Below the pieces are notes generated by a model that worked only from the letters and a program-made list of their open reading frames with translations, ran no database searches and was not told the DNA's origin. From the NCBI RefSeq assembly GCF_003055625.1, contig NZ_CP028811.1, positions 1,674,001-1,738,000 on the forward strand: a stretch of 64,000 nt of DNA. Direction: 5' to 3'. The DNA is from Flavobacterium magnum. Its GTDB lineage: Bacteria > Bacteroidota > Bacteroidia > Flavobacteriales > Flavobacteriaceae. Of this stretch, positions 24,608 to 33,036 are shown in pieces. Positions within the stretch are counted from its first letter, which is position 1, and every line of letters begins with the position of its first letter. Both the position numbers and the translations under genes were made by a program.

Positions 24608-25285
24608 ATGGCTACAACAAAAAAAAATACAGCAAAAAATCAGTTTATTGATGACGCCCAGATCATTGCATGGTATATGGATGATGTGCTGGAACATTCT
24701 GGAAATAACCTTAACGTTTACACCTTCTGCAAGAAACATGGAATCCCTGAGTCTGATTTCTATGCCTTTTTTGGTTCAATGGACATGGTGAAACAGGAAA
24801 TTTGGGTTAAGTTTTTTGAGAATGCCATCAGCGCTATCGAAAAGGAACCCGGCTACCTGTCGTACTCGGACAAGAACAAACTGCTGGCGCTGTATTTTAC
24901 CCTGTTTGAAATTCTGACGCTGAACCGCACATACGTACTTTTTGCGATGAAGGAAAATGGTGAAGGTCTGAAAAATCTGGTACAACTCAAACCTTTCAGA
25001 AACCGTTTCAAGGATTTTATCGTACATCTCTACAAACAAAACAGTACAGAATCCATGGCCAGGATGAAAAAGGCCACCACGCCGGTGGTATCAGAAGGCG
25101 CTTGGGTGCAGTTCTTACTCATACTGAAATTCTGGATTGAAGACCGGTCTAAAGGTTTCGAGAAAACGGACATTATTATTGAAAAATCAGTCAATACTGT
25201 CGTGGATTTACTGGATACCAAACCGATGGAAAACCTGATTGATTTAGGGAAGTTCCTTTGGAAAGAAAGGAAATCAGCATTATGA
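24608..25285 (+). CDS. TetR-family transcriptional regulator
   Basis: A 225-residue regulator. The N-terminal HTH region covers about residues 15-65 (QIIAWYMDDVLEHSG, VYTFCKKHGIPESDFYAFFG), followed by an all-helical ligand domain. The HTH is divergent from classic TetR, as in the Bacteroidota TetR proteins that sit in front of ABC1-kinase genes. A perfect palindrome lies just upstream. The stop overlaps the ATG of the ABC1-kinase gene (ATGA), indicating translational coupling. Probable autorepressor controlling the kinase in response to an unknown, perhaps lipid-like ligand. Confidence 0.85.
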   Translation: MATTKKNTAKNQFIDDAQIIAWYMDDVLEHSGNNLNVYTFCKKHGIPESDFYAFFGSMDMVKQEIWVKFFENAISAIEKEPGYLSYSDKNKLLALYFTLFEILTLNRTYVLFAMKENGEGLKNLVQLKPFRNRFKDFIVHLYKQNSTESMARMKKATTPVVSEGAWVQFLLILKFWIEDRSKGFEKTDIIIEKSVNTVVDLLDTKPMENLIDLGKFLWKERKSAL

Positions 25286-26592
25286 AAACGTTAGACAAAA
25301 TTCCGACAGGTAAAATTGAACGCGCGGGCCAGTTGGTGAAAACCGGCCTCAAAGTGGGTGGAAATTACATGGCTTATTATGGCGAAAAAATCGTGAATCC
25401 GTCGCTCACCCGCGAAAAGCTCAACGAAAATAATGCCGATGACATTTATGAAGGCCTGAAGAACCTTAAAGGCAGCGCGCTGAAGGTAGCCCAAATGCTG
25501 AGTATGGATAAGAACATCATGCCGAAAGCCTATGTTGATAAATTCTCGCTGGCGCAGTTTTCCGTACCGCCGCTATCCGCACCTTTGGTGAGAAAGACCT
25601 TCAAAACGTGGTATGGCAAATATCCCGAAGAAGTGTTTGATACCTTTACACCGGATTCTGTCAACGCAGCGAGCATTGGTCAGGTGCATAAGGCCACAAA
25701 AAGTGGTAAAAAGCTTGCCGTTAAAATTCAGTACCCTGGCGTGGCGGAAAGCATCAGTTCAGATCTGGCGCTCGTCAAGCCTTTTGCGACAAGGATGTTT
25801 AACCTGCGCGGGAAAGATTCTGAAAGGTACTTCAAAGAAGTGGAACACAAACTCCTCGAGGAAACCGATTACGAGCTGGAACTGGCCCAGGGCGTTGCCA
25901 TCGCAAAATCGTGCGCCAAAATAAAAGGGCTGAGGTTTCCGTCGTACTATCCGGAGTGGTCTTCTAAAAAAACCATCACGATGGACTGGATGCAGGGTGA
26001 ACATCTTTCAGAGTTTACCGCGCACAATGAGGATAGGGAAACCGGTGACCGACTCGGCCAGGCGCTTTGGGACTTTTATATGTTCCAGATGCACGGACTT
26101 CGCGAAGTGCATGCGGATCCGCATCCGGGGAATTTCCTTGTAGACAGGGATGCCAATCTGGTTGCGATTGATTTCGGCTGCATAAAGAAAGTGCCCGAGG
26201 ATTTTTACATTCCTTATTTCGAACTTGCAAGGCCTGAAATCATTGAAAATGCGGTGCTTTTTAAGCAAAAGCTGTACGAGCTCGAAATCTTGAGGACCGA
26301 TGACACTCCCGAGGAAATTGAGTATTTCTCTGATATTTTCCAACGCTTGATGCGTTTCTTCACCAAGCCGCACCACGAACCGGCATTCGATTTTTCCGAT
26401 CCTGAGTTTTTCGACGAAATTGCGGCGCTCAGTGAAGAATTTGCAAATGATACGAAACTAAGGAAAATGAACGGGAACCGCGGGTCAGAGCATTTCATTT
26501 ATGTGAACCGCACTTTTTTCGGGCTCTATTGCCTGTTGAATGATTTGAAAGCACGCGTGGACACGCAGCATTATAAAGTTTATCTTACTTAA
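25282..26592 (+). CDS. ABC1/AarF/UbiB-family atypical kinase
   Basis: A 436-residue protein-kinase-like ATPase of the UbiB family. Family marks: the KxGQ-type segment KGSALKVAQMLSMD, the Ala-rich loop in VNAASIGQVHKA, the Lys strand KLAVKIQYPGV, the HADPHPGNFLVD catalytic loop and the DFG-like AIDFGCIKK. UbiB proteins support quinone synthesis or lipid handling; Flavobacteria make menaquinone, so the role here is open. The ATG at 25282 overlaps the TetR stop by 4 nt. Ends within a TATCTTA/TAAGATA inverted repeat. Confidence 0.9.
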   Translation: MKTLDKIPTGKIERAGQLVKTGLKVGGNYMAYYGEKIVNPSLTREKLNENNADDIYEGLKNLKGSALKVAQMLSMDKNIMPKAYVDKFSLAQFSVPPLSAPLVRKTFKTWYGKYPEEVFDTFTPDSVNAASIGQVHKATKSGKKLAVKIQYPGVAESISSDLALVKPFATRMFNLRGKDSERYFKEVEHKLLEETDYELELAQGVAIAKSCAKIKGLRFPSYYPEWSSKKTITMDWMQGEHLSEFTAHNEDRETGDRLGQALWDFYMFQMHGLREVHADPHPGNFLVDRDANLVAIDFGCIKKVPEDFYIPYFELARPEIIENAVLFKQKLYELEILRTDDTPEEIEYFSDIFQRLMRFFTKPHHEPAFDFSDPEFFDEIAALSEEFANDTKLRKMNGNRGSEHFIYVNRTFFGLYCLLNDLKARVDTQHYKVYLT

Positions 26593-26623
26593 GATAGTTT
26601 GTTTATTATTGGTTAGGTTGGTT

Positions 26624-26662
26624 AGGGCGGCGCTCCAAAAGAGTGGCCGCCCTTGCTTTTTA
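26624..26662 (+). terminator. terminator of the TetR/ABC1 operon
   Basis: A GC-rich stem AGGGCGG/CCGCCCT, extended inward by CGCTC/GAGTG-like pairing, is followed by TTGCTTTTT. Confidence 0.8.
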
Positions 26663-26698
26663 CGATGCTTCATGGGTTTGCTGACATTTAACAGACGG

Positions 26699-26849
26699 TG
26701 TGGATTTCGCGTAACACTATGTCATGAAGAAGTGGTATTTTACCCTCAGGGAAGGGGAAGGTGCAGTCCCTTACGCAATTTTAAATATATCCGTATGTGT
26801 AAAACGTCCACCAAATGTTAAAGTGCTACTGTGCGCCAACGCCGGTAAT
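26699..26849 (+). repeat. dispersed intergenic element B, copy 1
   Basis: About 150 bp that match 45594-45745. The first 124 bp align without a gap at a constant offset. Conserved blocks are TGTGGATTT..CGTAAC, TATTTTACC, TCAGGGAAGGGG, AGTCCC, ACCAA-TGTTAAA and CAACGC-GGTAAT. A short reading frame begins inside it. Both copies are in + orientation between genes. Confidence 0.75.
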
Positions 26850-26873
26850 CCACTCCAAAAATACTTTTGTTAA
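26724..26873 (+). CDS. putative 49-aa protein inside element B
   Basis: A 49-codon frame starting MKKWYFTLREGEGAVP and including CVKRPPNVKV. In the second copy of the element the same frame reads MEYLYFTFREGAAVVP, then stop codons, then CGIRTPIVKI. The residues YFT.REG, VP, C, R, P and VK are shared, and cgt/cgc and cct/ccg differ silently. This hints at a once-coding small protein, but conservation also extends beyond the reading frame. No family recognised. Confidence 0.35.
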   Translation: MKKWYFTLREGEGAVPYAILNISVCVKRPPNVKVLLCANAGNPLQKYFC

Positions 26874-26910
26874 AACCTTTACCGGTCATGAGGTTTCAGG
26901 AACGAAGGTT

Positions 26911-26918
26911 TACTTTTG
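26911..26918 (+). promoter_or_regulatory. -7 promoter box of the ABC ATPase gene
   Basis: TACTTTTG, an exact TAnnTTTG match, 16 nt before the ATG at 26935. Confidence 0.5.
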
Positions 26919-26934
26919 CAGAAATTAATTTCAC

Positions 26935-27903
26935 ATGCTCCGCGTACAAAATATATCTTTCGCCTACGATACCCAAACTGTCATTGACAACATCGATTTT
27001 ACACTTGAAAAAGGCGGGAACCTGTCTGTAATCGGGGAAAGCGGCTGCGGAAAAAGTACGTTGTTGAAACTGATTTATGGATTGTATGATCTCAATTCCG
27101 GGTCGGTTTCATGGAATGGGGATGATATCCTCGGACCGAAATTTCACCTCGTCCCAGGCGCTCAAAACATGAAATACCTGGCGCAGGATTTTGACCTCAT
27201 GCCCTATGTAAGCGTGGCTGAAAACGTCGGAAAATTCCTTTCAAACATGTATCCTGCCGAAAAGGAAGCGCGGGTCACTGAGCTTCTTGAAATGGTCGAG
27301 ATGCATCAGTTTGCCCAAACCAAAGCGAAATATTTGAGTGGCGGTCAGCAACAGCGCGTAGCACTGGCACGGGTTTTGGCGCTGGAGCCCGAGTTGCTGC
27401 TGCTCGACGAGCCCTTCAGCAACATCGACAGCTTTAGGAAAGGCGCGCTGCGCAGGAACCTTTTTGCATACCTTAAGCACAAAGGAATCAGTTGTATCAT
27501 CGCCTCGCACGACAGCATTGACGCCCTTTCGTTTTCAGACCGCACGCTCGTAATGCGAAATGGGCACATTGTCACACTTGGCGAATCAAAATCAGTGTAC
27601 TTAAGGCCCGATAGCCGGTATACCGCCTCGCTGTTTGGGGAAGTCAATGAGATACCGCTTCACCTCTTGATCCCTTTTGAAGACAAGGAAAAATTGCTGC
27701 TGCTCTACGCACATGAATTGTATCCTGATGACAATTCTGACCTTAAAGTGGTCGTTAAACAATGCTATTTTAAAGGCGGCGGTTATTTGGTCAAAGCCGT
27801 CCGTGACAGGAAAATCATCTTCTTCGAGAGCCCTTATGAAATCCCGTTGCAGCAGGAACTCGGTCTTACCGCCGATATGGATTTGGTGCTGAATCGTTTA
27901 TAG
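26935..27903 (+). CDS. ABC transporter ATP-binding protein (PotA/FbpC-like)
   Basis: A 322-residue ATPase subunit. Walker A GESGCGKST at 34-42, Q loop in YLAQDFDLMPY, signature LSGGQQQR, Walker B LLLLDEP and switch His in IIASHD. About 90 residues follow the ATPase core, ending in a TOBE-like beta segment (KVVVKQCYFKGGGYLVKAV), as in iron, spermidine or molybdate importers. No permease or binding protein gene is nearby, so the partner subunits must be elsewhere. Followed by the secreted propeller protein gene after 65 nt. Confidence 0.9.
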   Translation: MLRVQNISFAYDTQTVIDNIDFTLEKGGNLSVIGESGCGKSTLLKLIYGLYDLNSGSVSWNGDDILGPKFHLVPGAQNMKYLAQDFDLMPYVSVAENVGKFLSNMYPAEKEARVTELLEMVEMHQFAQTKAKYLSGGQQQRVALARVLALEPELLLLDEPFSNIDSFRKGALRRNLFAYLKHKGISCIIASHDSIDALSFSDRTLVMRNGHIVTLGESKSVYLRPDSRYTASLFGEVNEIPLHLLIPFEDKEKLLLLYAHELYPDDNSDLKVVVKQCYFKGGGYLVKAVRDRKIIFFESPYEIPLQQELGLTADMDLVLNRL

Positions 27904-27968
27904 ATCGCTACCACATTCTTTTTTCCTAAAATAATGTACATTTACAGCGCAATCGATATTTATTTAAG

Positions 27969-29240
27969 ATGAAAAAATATTACTTCCTGCTGCTATTCAC
28001 GTCTGCTCTGGTATCTGCGCAATTGCAATGGGCGCCATTTACCAATGTTTATGAAAATGAAGGTTTCCAGCGTTATGACGATGTGTTTTTCCTGAATGAA
28101 AATACAGGCTGGGCGGCCAACGGCTATTTCTCTAAAGTCTATAAAACGACCGATGGCGGTGCCAATTGGCAACTGCAACTCGAACTTGAGCCTGGAAACG
28201 AGTACTTTCGGAACATCGAATTCCTGAACGAAAATATCGGATTTGTCGGGACGCTCAGCAGTACGTTTCTCAAAACCGTTGACGGTGGTGCTACCTGGGC
28301 GCCCGTAACTAACCTTCCGACGACCATTCCGGCGATTTGCGGTCTTTCGGCTGTGGGTGGTACGACCATTTACGGCTGTGGCGCCTATTTTTCTCCGGCT
28401 TACATCATCAAATCGGTCGACAGTGGAGACAACTGGCAGTTTATCGATATGAGTGCCTACGCCAACGCATTGGTGGAAATCCTTTTTATCGATGAAAATA
28501 CCGGATTTGTTTCCGGCAAGGATGACAATGGAGGCGTAATCCTGAAAACGGTGGATGGCGGTGCCAATTGGACCCCGTTATACCATTCCGGCATTCCGGG
28601 CGAATATGTGTGGAAACTTCAGGATTTGCATGGAGACGGCCAGATTTTATTCGGATCCGTGGAATCCGTATCGCCATTGCTCGGGAAGCTCGTCAGGTCA
28701 ACCGATGGCGGTGCCAACTGGGTCAGCAAGGAAGTTCCGGACACTGATATTCAGGCGGTGGGATTTGTAAGTGAAACCCACGGCTGGATGGGCGGCCACG
28801 CCACTGGCTTGCTGGAAACCACTGATGGCGGCGACATCTGGACGGACACCGGGGTAGGCAGCAACATGAACCGGATTGTAGTCGTGAATGATCATTTGGC
28901 CTATGCGTCGGGGACGACGGTCTATAAACTCACCGACCAGAATCTGTCAGTGCCTTTTACTGAAAGTCCGCGCAAACCGCTTGCCGCCTCAATCAGCCCG
29001 AATCCGGTGAGGGAGAAGTTAAACCTGTCCGTGGCATTCATCGGGTCCGATCATTTGGTGATTGAATTGTACGACAGCGCAGGGAAGTTGATCCGCCAGC
29101 TGAAGCGCGACACCATTGAGGGCGCTTCGGTTAGGAATTATTCGTTTGATTTTCCGTATGCGGCCGGCGTATATGTGGTCAACCTGCACAGCAATACGGG
29201 CAGGCAGTCCATTAAGTTCGTGAAATCGGCAAGTTTCTAA
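27969..29240 (+). CDS. secreted Ycf48/BNR-like protein with type IX sorting domain
   Basis: A 423-residue exported protein. Signal peptide (cut after VSA), then a propeller-like region of about 300 residues with repeated TTDGGANW/TVDGGATW and (E)NxGxxxG turns characteristic of Ycf48/BNR propellers. C-terminal domain of about 80 residues begins SISPNPVREKLNL and has GVYVVNLHSNTGRQSIKFVK, a type A T9SS sorting domain, so it is exported through the type IX system and probably anchored at the surface. Binding partner unknown. Confidence 0.9.
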   Translation: MKKYYFLLLFTSALVSAQLQWAPFTNVYENEGFQRYDDVFFLNENTGWAANGYFSKVYKTTDGGANWQLQLELEPGNEYFRNIEFLNENIGFVGTLSSTFLKTVDGGATWAPVTNLPTTIPAICGLSAVGGTTIYGCGAYFSPAYIIKSVDSGDNWQFIDMSAYANALVEILFIDENTGFVSGKDDNGGVILKTVDGGANWTPLYHSGIPGEYVWKLQDLHGDGQILFGSVESVSPLLGKLVRSTDGGANWVSKEVPDTDIQAVGFVSETHGWMGGHATGLLETTDGGDIWTDTGVGSNMNRIVVVNDHLAYASGTTVYKLTDQNLSVPFTESPRKPLAASISPNPVREKLNLSVAFIGSDHLVIELYDSAGKLIRQLKRDTIEGASVRNYSFDFPYAAGVYVVNLHSNTGRQSIKFVKSASF

Positions 29241-29336
29241 AGTCGATCGCTACATTGCCAGTTCCGGAATAAATCCTATCTTGTGGTGTTGGAATTGCCT
29301 GTCTGGCCATTCTCAGTATAACCAAATACACGCAAT

Positions 29337-30344
29337 ATGTACAATTCAAGAATCAGCGGATTGGGGTTTTACGTGCCCGATAACGTAGTGACCAACGATG
29401 ATTTGTCGAAGGTCATTGATACGAATGACGAATGGATCCAGGAGCGCACCGGGATTCAGGAGCGCAGGCACATCATCCGTGGGGAGGACAATACGACGGG
29501 GATGGGGGTTAAGGCCGCACGGATTGCCATCGAGCGTGCGGGAATCGCTTATGAAGATATCGATTTCATTGTATTTGCGACTTTAAGCCCTGATTATTAC
29601 TTCCCGGGGCCCGGCGTGTCGGTACAGAAAGAACTGGGCTTGAAGACGGTGGGTGCGCTCGACATCAGGAACCAGTGTTCGGGCTTCGTGTATGGGATTT
29701 CTGTTGCCGATCAGTACATTAAGACCGGTATGTACAGGAATGTCCTGGTTATCGGTTCTGAAGTGCATTCGGTTGGGCTGGACATGACGACACGCGGCCG
29801 TGGCGTTTCCGTTATTTTTGGCGACGGTGCCGGCGCCGCGCTGCTGAGCAGGGAAGAAGACCATACCAAAGGCATATTATCGACCCATTTGCATTCGGAA
29901 GGGGCGCACGCAGAAGAGTTGTTCCTTGACGCACCCGGCATGGGTTCGCGGTGGGTCACCGACATCCTGGCCGATAACAATCCGGATGACGAAAGTTACT
30001 ACCCGCACATGAACGGGCAATTCGTTTTTAAGAACGCCGTGGTGCGCTTCACCGAGGTGATTAACGAAGGCCTTTTGGCCAACAACCTTTCAGTCTCCGA
30101 TATCAACATGCTGATCCCGCATCAGGCAAACCTTAGGATTTCCCAATTCATCCAACAGAAATTCAGGCTACAGGATGATCAGGTGTACAACAACATACAA
30201 AGATACGGCAATACCACCGCCGCCTCCATCCCGATAGCGCTCACCGAAGCCTGGGAAAAAGGCAAGGTTAAACCGGGAGATCTCGTGGTGCTTGCGGCTT
30301 TCGGAAGCGGATTTACGTGGGGCAGCGCCATTATCAGATGGTAA
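29337..30344 (+). CDS. fabH: 3-oxoacyl-ACP synthase III family protein (FabH-like)
   Basis: A condensing enzyme of 335 residues that starts fatty acid chains by joining acyl-CoA with malonyl-ACP. Catalytic triad Cys114 in NQCSGFVYG, His262 in PHQANLR and Asn292 in RYGNTTAAS. Typical FabH opening with VPDNVVTNDDL and DEWIQERTGI. It lies apart from other fatty acid genes, so it may be an additional KASIII paralogue with its own primer preference, for instance for branched acyl chains. Own transcript; element A copy 1 follows. Confidence 0.93.
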   Translation: MYNSRISGLGFYVPDNVVTNDDLSKVIDTNDEWIQERTGIQERRHIIRGEDNTTGMGVKAARIAIERAGIAYEDIDFIVFATLSPDYYFPGPGVSVQKELGLKTVGALDIRNQCSGFVYGISVADQYIKTGMYRNVLVIGSEVHSVGLDMTTRGRGVSVIFGDGAGAALLSREEDHTKGILSTHLHSEGAHAEELFLDAPGMGSRWVTDILADNNPDDESYYPHMNGQFVFKNAVVRFTEVINEGLLANNLSVSDINMLIPHQANLRISQFIQQKFRLQDDQVYNNIQRYGNTTAASIPIALTEAWEKGKVKPGDLVVLAAFGSGFTWGSAIIRW

Positions 30345-30365
30345 TTGCCGTGGAAGTCTTGCGCT

Positions 30366-30464
30366 AGCCCGGATGGCAGCGGCATCCTTTTTTGGGATTT
30401 GCCTGCAGCCTGCGTAAGGCAAATCCTGAAAAAGATACAGCGTACAGCCGGAAATGGCTCCTGA
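30366..30464 (+). repeat. dispersed hairpin element A, copy 1
   Basis: Shares AGCGGCATCCTTTTTT and AAAAAGATACAGCG with 54502-54595 in the same + orientation. Between these blocks is a perfect 10-bp hairpin, GGATTTGCCT/AGGCAAATCC, that is unrelated in sequence to the inner hairpin of copy 2. The outer blocks can also pair (GCATC-TTTTT with AAAAAGATAC). A structured RNA or DNA repeat in an intergenic spacer. Confidence 0.75.
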
Positions 30465-30498
30465 AAAATAAAAAACCCCGAACGCACATTCGGGGTTT
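30465..30498 (-). terminator. terminator of the outer-membrane barrel gene
   Basis: The stem AAACCCCGAA/TTCGGGGTTT with loop CGCACA and a U-run on the minus strand, 20 nt past the stop at 30519. Confidence 0.85.
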
Positions 30499-30518
30499 GT
30501 AGTTTTTGGAAACAGGAT

Positions 30519-32897
30519 TTAGAAAAGTCCGCCGCCACCTTGTTTGGTGTTGTCTTCCCTGTATTTACGCTGTAGAGCACGGTTTTTTCCGGCGCCGAAC
30601 ATGAAGTTGAAGTTGATGTATACCGACTGGCTTTCCCAGGTGAACTGGCCGTGCTGCGGGTAAGGGTTGTCGCCTTCAAACGCAAATCGCATGGTATTGA
30701 ACATGTCGTTGAACCTTACGCTCATCGTGGCCTTGTTCTTAAGGAAGCTGTAACGCGCGCCGGCATCGACCTTGTACATTTCCTTGCCGTTGAACTGGAT
30801 GCCGTTTACGCCGCCGCGGTAAAATCCGAACAGCAGGAAGCTCAGTTTTTTCGTGGCTTTGAAATTGCTGTTCATCCTGGCGTTGAAAGCGTTGGCGGTA
30901 ATTTCGGTCTGCACCGATTCAAAATCGTTGATGGCGGGATTGAATATGGAGACGATGCCTTTCTGGGTGATGCTCGAGAAGTCGATTGCAGGCTGGATAT
31001 CCCACCATTTGTTGATTTTGTAATTTGACGACAATTCGAATCCGAAAGATTTGTTGTTGTCAAAGTTGTCGAAAAGCATGATCTGGTTTTGGGTGTTGTC
31101 CGGATCTGGAATCAGGATGCGGCTGATCTCGTCGTTGATGATGCGGTAGAATACCCCGGCCGAAATGGAGCCTTTTTCAAGCATGCGCGTGTAATTTACC
31201 TCCATAGAATTGGTAAACTGGGGGTCAAGTTCGGGATTCCCGATGGATTTGAAACGCACCGTGCTGAATTCCCGGATGGGTGAGGTTTGCTCGAGGCTTG
31301 GCCTGTCGACGCGACGGCTGTAACTCCATTGGAGGCTGTTTTTCTCGTTGAGCTGATACGTCAGGTAAGCGGATGGGTAAAGCGTGAAATAGTCATCCTC
31401 ATAAGCCCTGGCACCGTTATTGGTCGCTTCAACCTTATAACTTTCGACACGCGCACCCAGTTGGTAGCTGAATTTCTGGAATCTTTGGCCGAAGGTGGCG
31501 TAAGCGGAATAAATATCAACGTCATACAAAAATTTGATGTATGCGAGTTCACCGGGCTGTGTGGTGAAATAGTCATTGTCTGTCCTGATCGTCCGCGATT
31601 CAGCGCCGAGTTCCAGGGTGGTTTTCTCATTGAGCGGATTTACGTAATCGACGTTGATGGTCGAGTTTTTCCTTCTTTGGACTTTAAAATCATTATAATC
31701 TGCAGCGGTGGTGTTTCCGGCACGGTCAAATTCAGCTGCCTGCTCATCTTTAGACCAGTTGTGGTTGGCTTCCACGTCGAGTGTATGGCCTTCCTTAGCA
31801 AACAGGTGCTTGTAAGCCAGGTTGTAGGTGCTGTTACCGTTGTCGTTTCGGTAGTGGTCGTCTGAGGTGAAATTCATGCCGGGCGTTGCGAACAGGTTGT
31901 CGGTGTGGATGTAGCCGTCGCCTACAAAAAGGTTTTGGTTGGTGTAGGCCGAAATGGTGTTGCGGTCATCAATGTAGAAATCCATCCCGATTTTATACAG
32001 GTGCGACTTGTTGTCGTTCATGATGTCAAAAAGCTGACTTGAATTGTCATCTTCCCGGGTCACGTCGCCGTTGTTGAACTGGTACCCGAAGTTGTTGCCA
32101 TAGGTGCCAAAGAAATTTACTTTCCCCCTGCGGTAGTTCATATCAATCGAACTGTTGGACTTTGGTGTGGTGGCAAATGTGACGCCCGTATTCAGGCTCG
32201 CATTGAAGCCGTCATTTGCGTTTTTGTGCAGGACGATGTTTATGATGCCCGACATACCCTCCGGATTGTATTTCGCGCTCGGATTGGTAATCAATTCGAT
32301 TTTTTTGATTGAGGTGGAAGGAATCTGTTTCAGCAACTGGGCTGCGTCGATGTTGGTGGGCCTTCCATCAACGAGTACGCGTACATTCTGGTTTCCGCGC
32401 AGCGAGATTTTACCGTCCTGATCGACATTCACTGAAGGGATATTCCCCATTATATCCGATGCGGTCGCGCCTGCAGTGGTAAGGTCCCGGCCGACGTTGA
32501 TTACTTTCCGGTCAATTTTCTGTTCTACAGTAGAACGTTCCTGAACCACGGTGACGCCTTCGAGTTCCGTGCTTTCTTCGGCAAGGCTGATTCTATTCAG
32601 GCTGACATTTTTCTGATCGCCCGAAAGTGTGATTTCCGTTTTGTACGTTTTGTAGCCGATGAACTGGATTTCAACTGTATATTTCTTCAGTTCCAGGTTC
32701 TTGATTTCGAAGTTTCCGTTGTCATCAGTGATGCCTCCGGTCGTAATCTTGTCGTCCGCCTTGATGACGATTGTTGCGTAGGAAATTGGGGTGTTGGTTT
32801 GGCTGTCGGTCACTTTCCCGGAAACAGAACCTTGGTTCTGGGCGTTCATCGAAAAGATTCCGGCGACAAAAAAGATAAGCGCAATTTTTAATTTCAT
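30519..32897 (-). CDS. outer-membrane beta-barrel protein, TonB-receptor-like with carboxypeptidase-like domain
   Basis: A 792-residue outer-membrane protein. Signal peptide (MKLKIALIFF...), CarboxypepD_reg-like domain about 22-110 (GSVSGKVTDSQTNTPISYAT, NGNFEIKNLELKKYTVEI), plug-like region with TAGATASDIMGNIPSVNVD, NVRVLVDGRPT and SAKYNPEGMSGIINIVL, then a barrel of the outer-membrane family 3 type. C-terminus is a Gly-rich tail ending in Phe. No TonB-dependent ligand can be named. The ATG at 32897 is chosen because the signal peptide begins there. Confidence 0.9.
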   Translation of the reverse strand: MKLKIALIFFVAGIFSMNAQNQGSVSGKVTDSQTNTPISYATIVIKADDKITTGGITDDNGNFEIKNLELKKYTVEIQFIGYKTYKTEITLSGDQKNVSLNRISLAEESTELEGVTVVQERSTVEQKIDRKVINVGRDLTTAGATASDIMGNIPSVNVDQDGKISLRGNQNVRVLVDGRPTNIDAAQLLKQIPSTSIKKIELITNPSAKYNPEGMSGIINIVLHKNANDGFNASLNTGVTFATTPKSNSSIDMNYRRGKVNFFGTYGNNFGYQFNNGDVTREDDNSSQLFDIMNDNKSHLYKIGMDFYIDDRNTISAYTNQNLFVGDGYIHTDNLFATPGMNFTSDDHYRNDNGNSTYNLAYKHLFAKEGHTLDVEANHNWSKDEQAAEFDRAGNTTAADYNDFKVQRRKNSTINVDYVNPLNEKTTLELGAESRTIRTDNDYFTTQPGELAYIKFLYDVDIYSAYATFGQRFQKFSYQLGARVESYKVEATNNGARAYEDDYFTLYPSAYLTYQLNEKNSLQWSYSRRVDRPSLEQTSPIREFSTVRFKSIGNPELDPQFTNSMEVNYTRMLEKGSISAGVFYRIINDEISRILIPDPDNTQNQIMLFDNFDNNKSFGFELSSNYKINKWWDIQPAIDFSSITQKGIVSIFNPAINDFESVQTEITANAFNARMNSNFKATKKLSFLLFGFYRGGVNGIQFNGKEMYKVDAGARYSFLKNKATMSVRFNDMFNTMRFAFEGDNPYPQHGQFTWESQSVYINFNFMFGAGKNRALQRKYREDNTKQGGGGLF

Positions 32898-32992
32898 TGG
32901 GTTTTGTTTTGATGATGTTTGTTTAATCGACGGGTTAGTCACGCAACGGGCCCTTATGTTACATAGCGATTGTTATTTGTTCAGGCATAGGC

Positions 32993-33022
32993 AAAAAAAA
33001 ACCTCCCGTTAAGGAGGTTTTT
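32993..33022 (-). terminator. terminator of the giant secreted protein gene
   Basis: The stem AAACCTCC/GGAGGTTT with loop CGTTAA, preceded on the plus strand by an A-run (a U-run on the minus strand), 15 nt past the stop at 33037. Confidence 0.85.
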
Positions 33023-33036
33023 CATTTTTAGATCAA

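Larger units (their letters stand above)
26593..26934 (+). other. 342-bp interval without a recognised protein family
   Basis: It holds the terminator of the TetR/ABC1 pair, one copy of a dispersed element of about 150 bp with a tiny reading frame, and a -7 box for the ABC ATPase gene. Nothing else is seen. Confidence 0.8.

Noticed and set aside
26580..26596. TATCTTA/TAAGATA inverted repeat at the stop of the ABC1-kinase gene as terminator
   Set aside because: Short AT stem with no U-run directly after; the GC-rich hairpin at 26624 is the better terminator.
30471..30498. Palindrome next to element A copy 1 as part of the element
   Set aside because: It is a standard terminator with a U-run for the minus-strand barrel gene and has no counterpart beside copy 2.
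31287..31865. Open frame of 192 codons opposite the outer-membrane barrel gene
   Set aside because: Shadow of a well-supported gene; hydrophobic valine-rich translation results from the codon pattern of the opposite strand.
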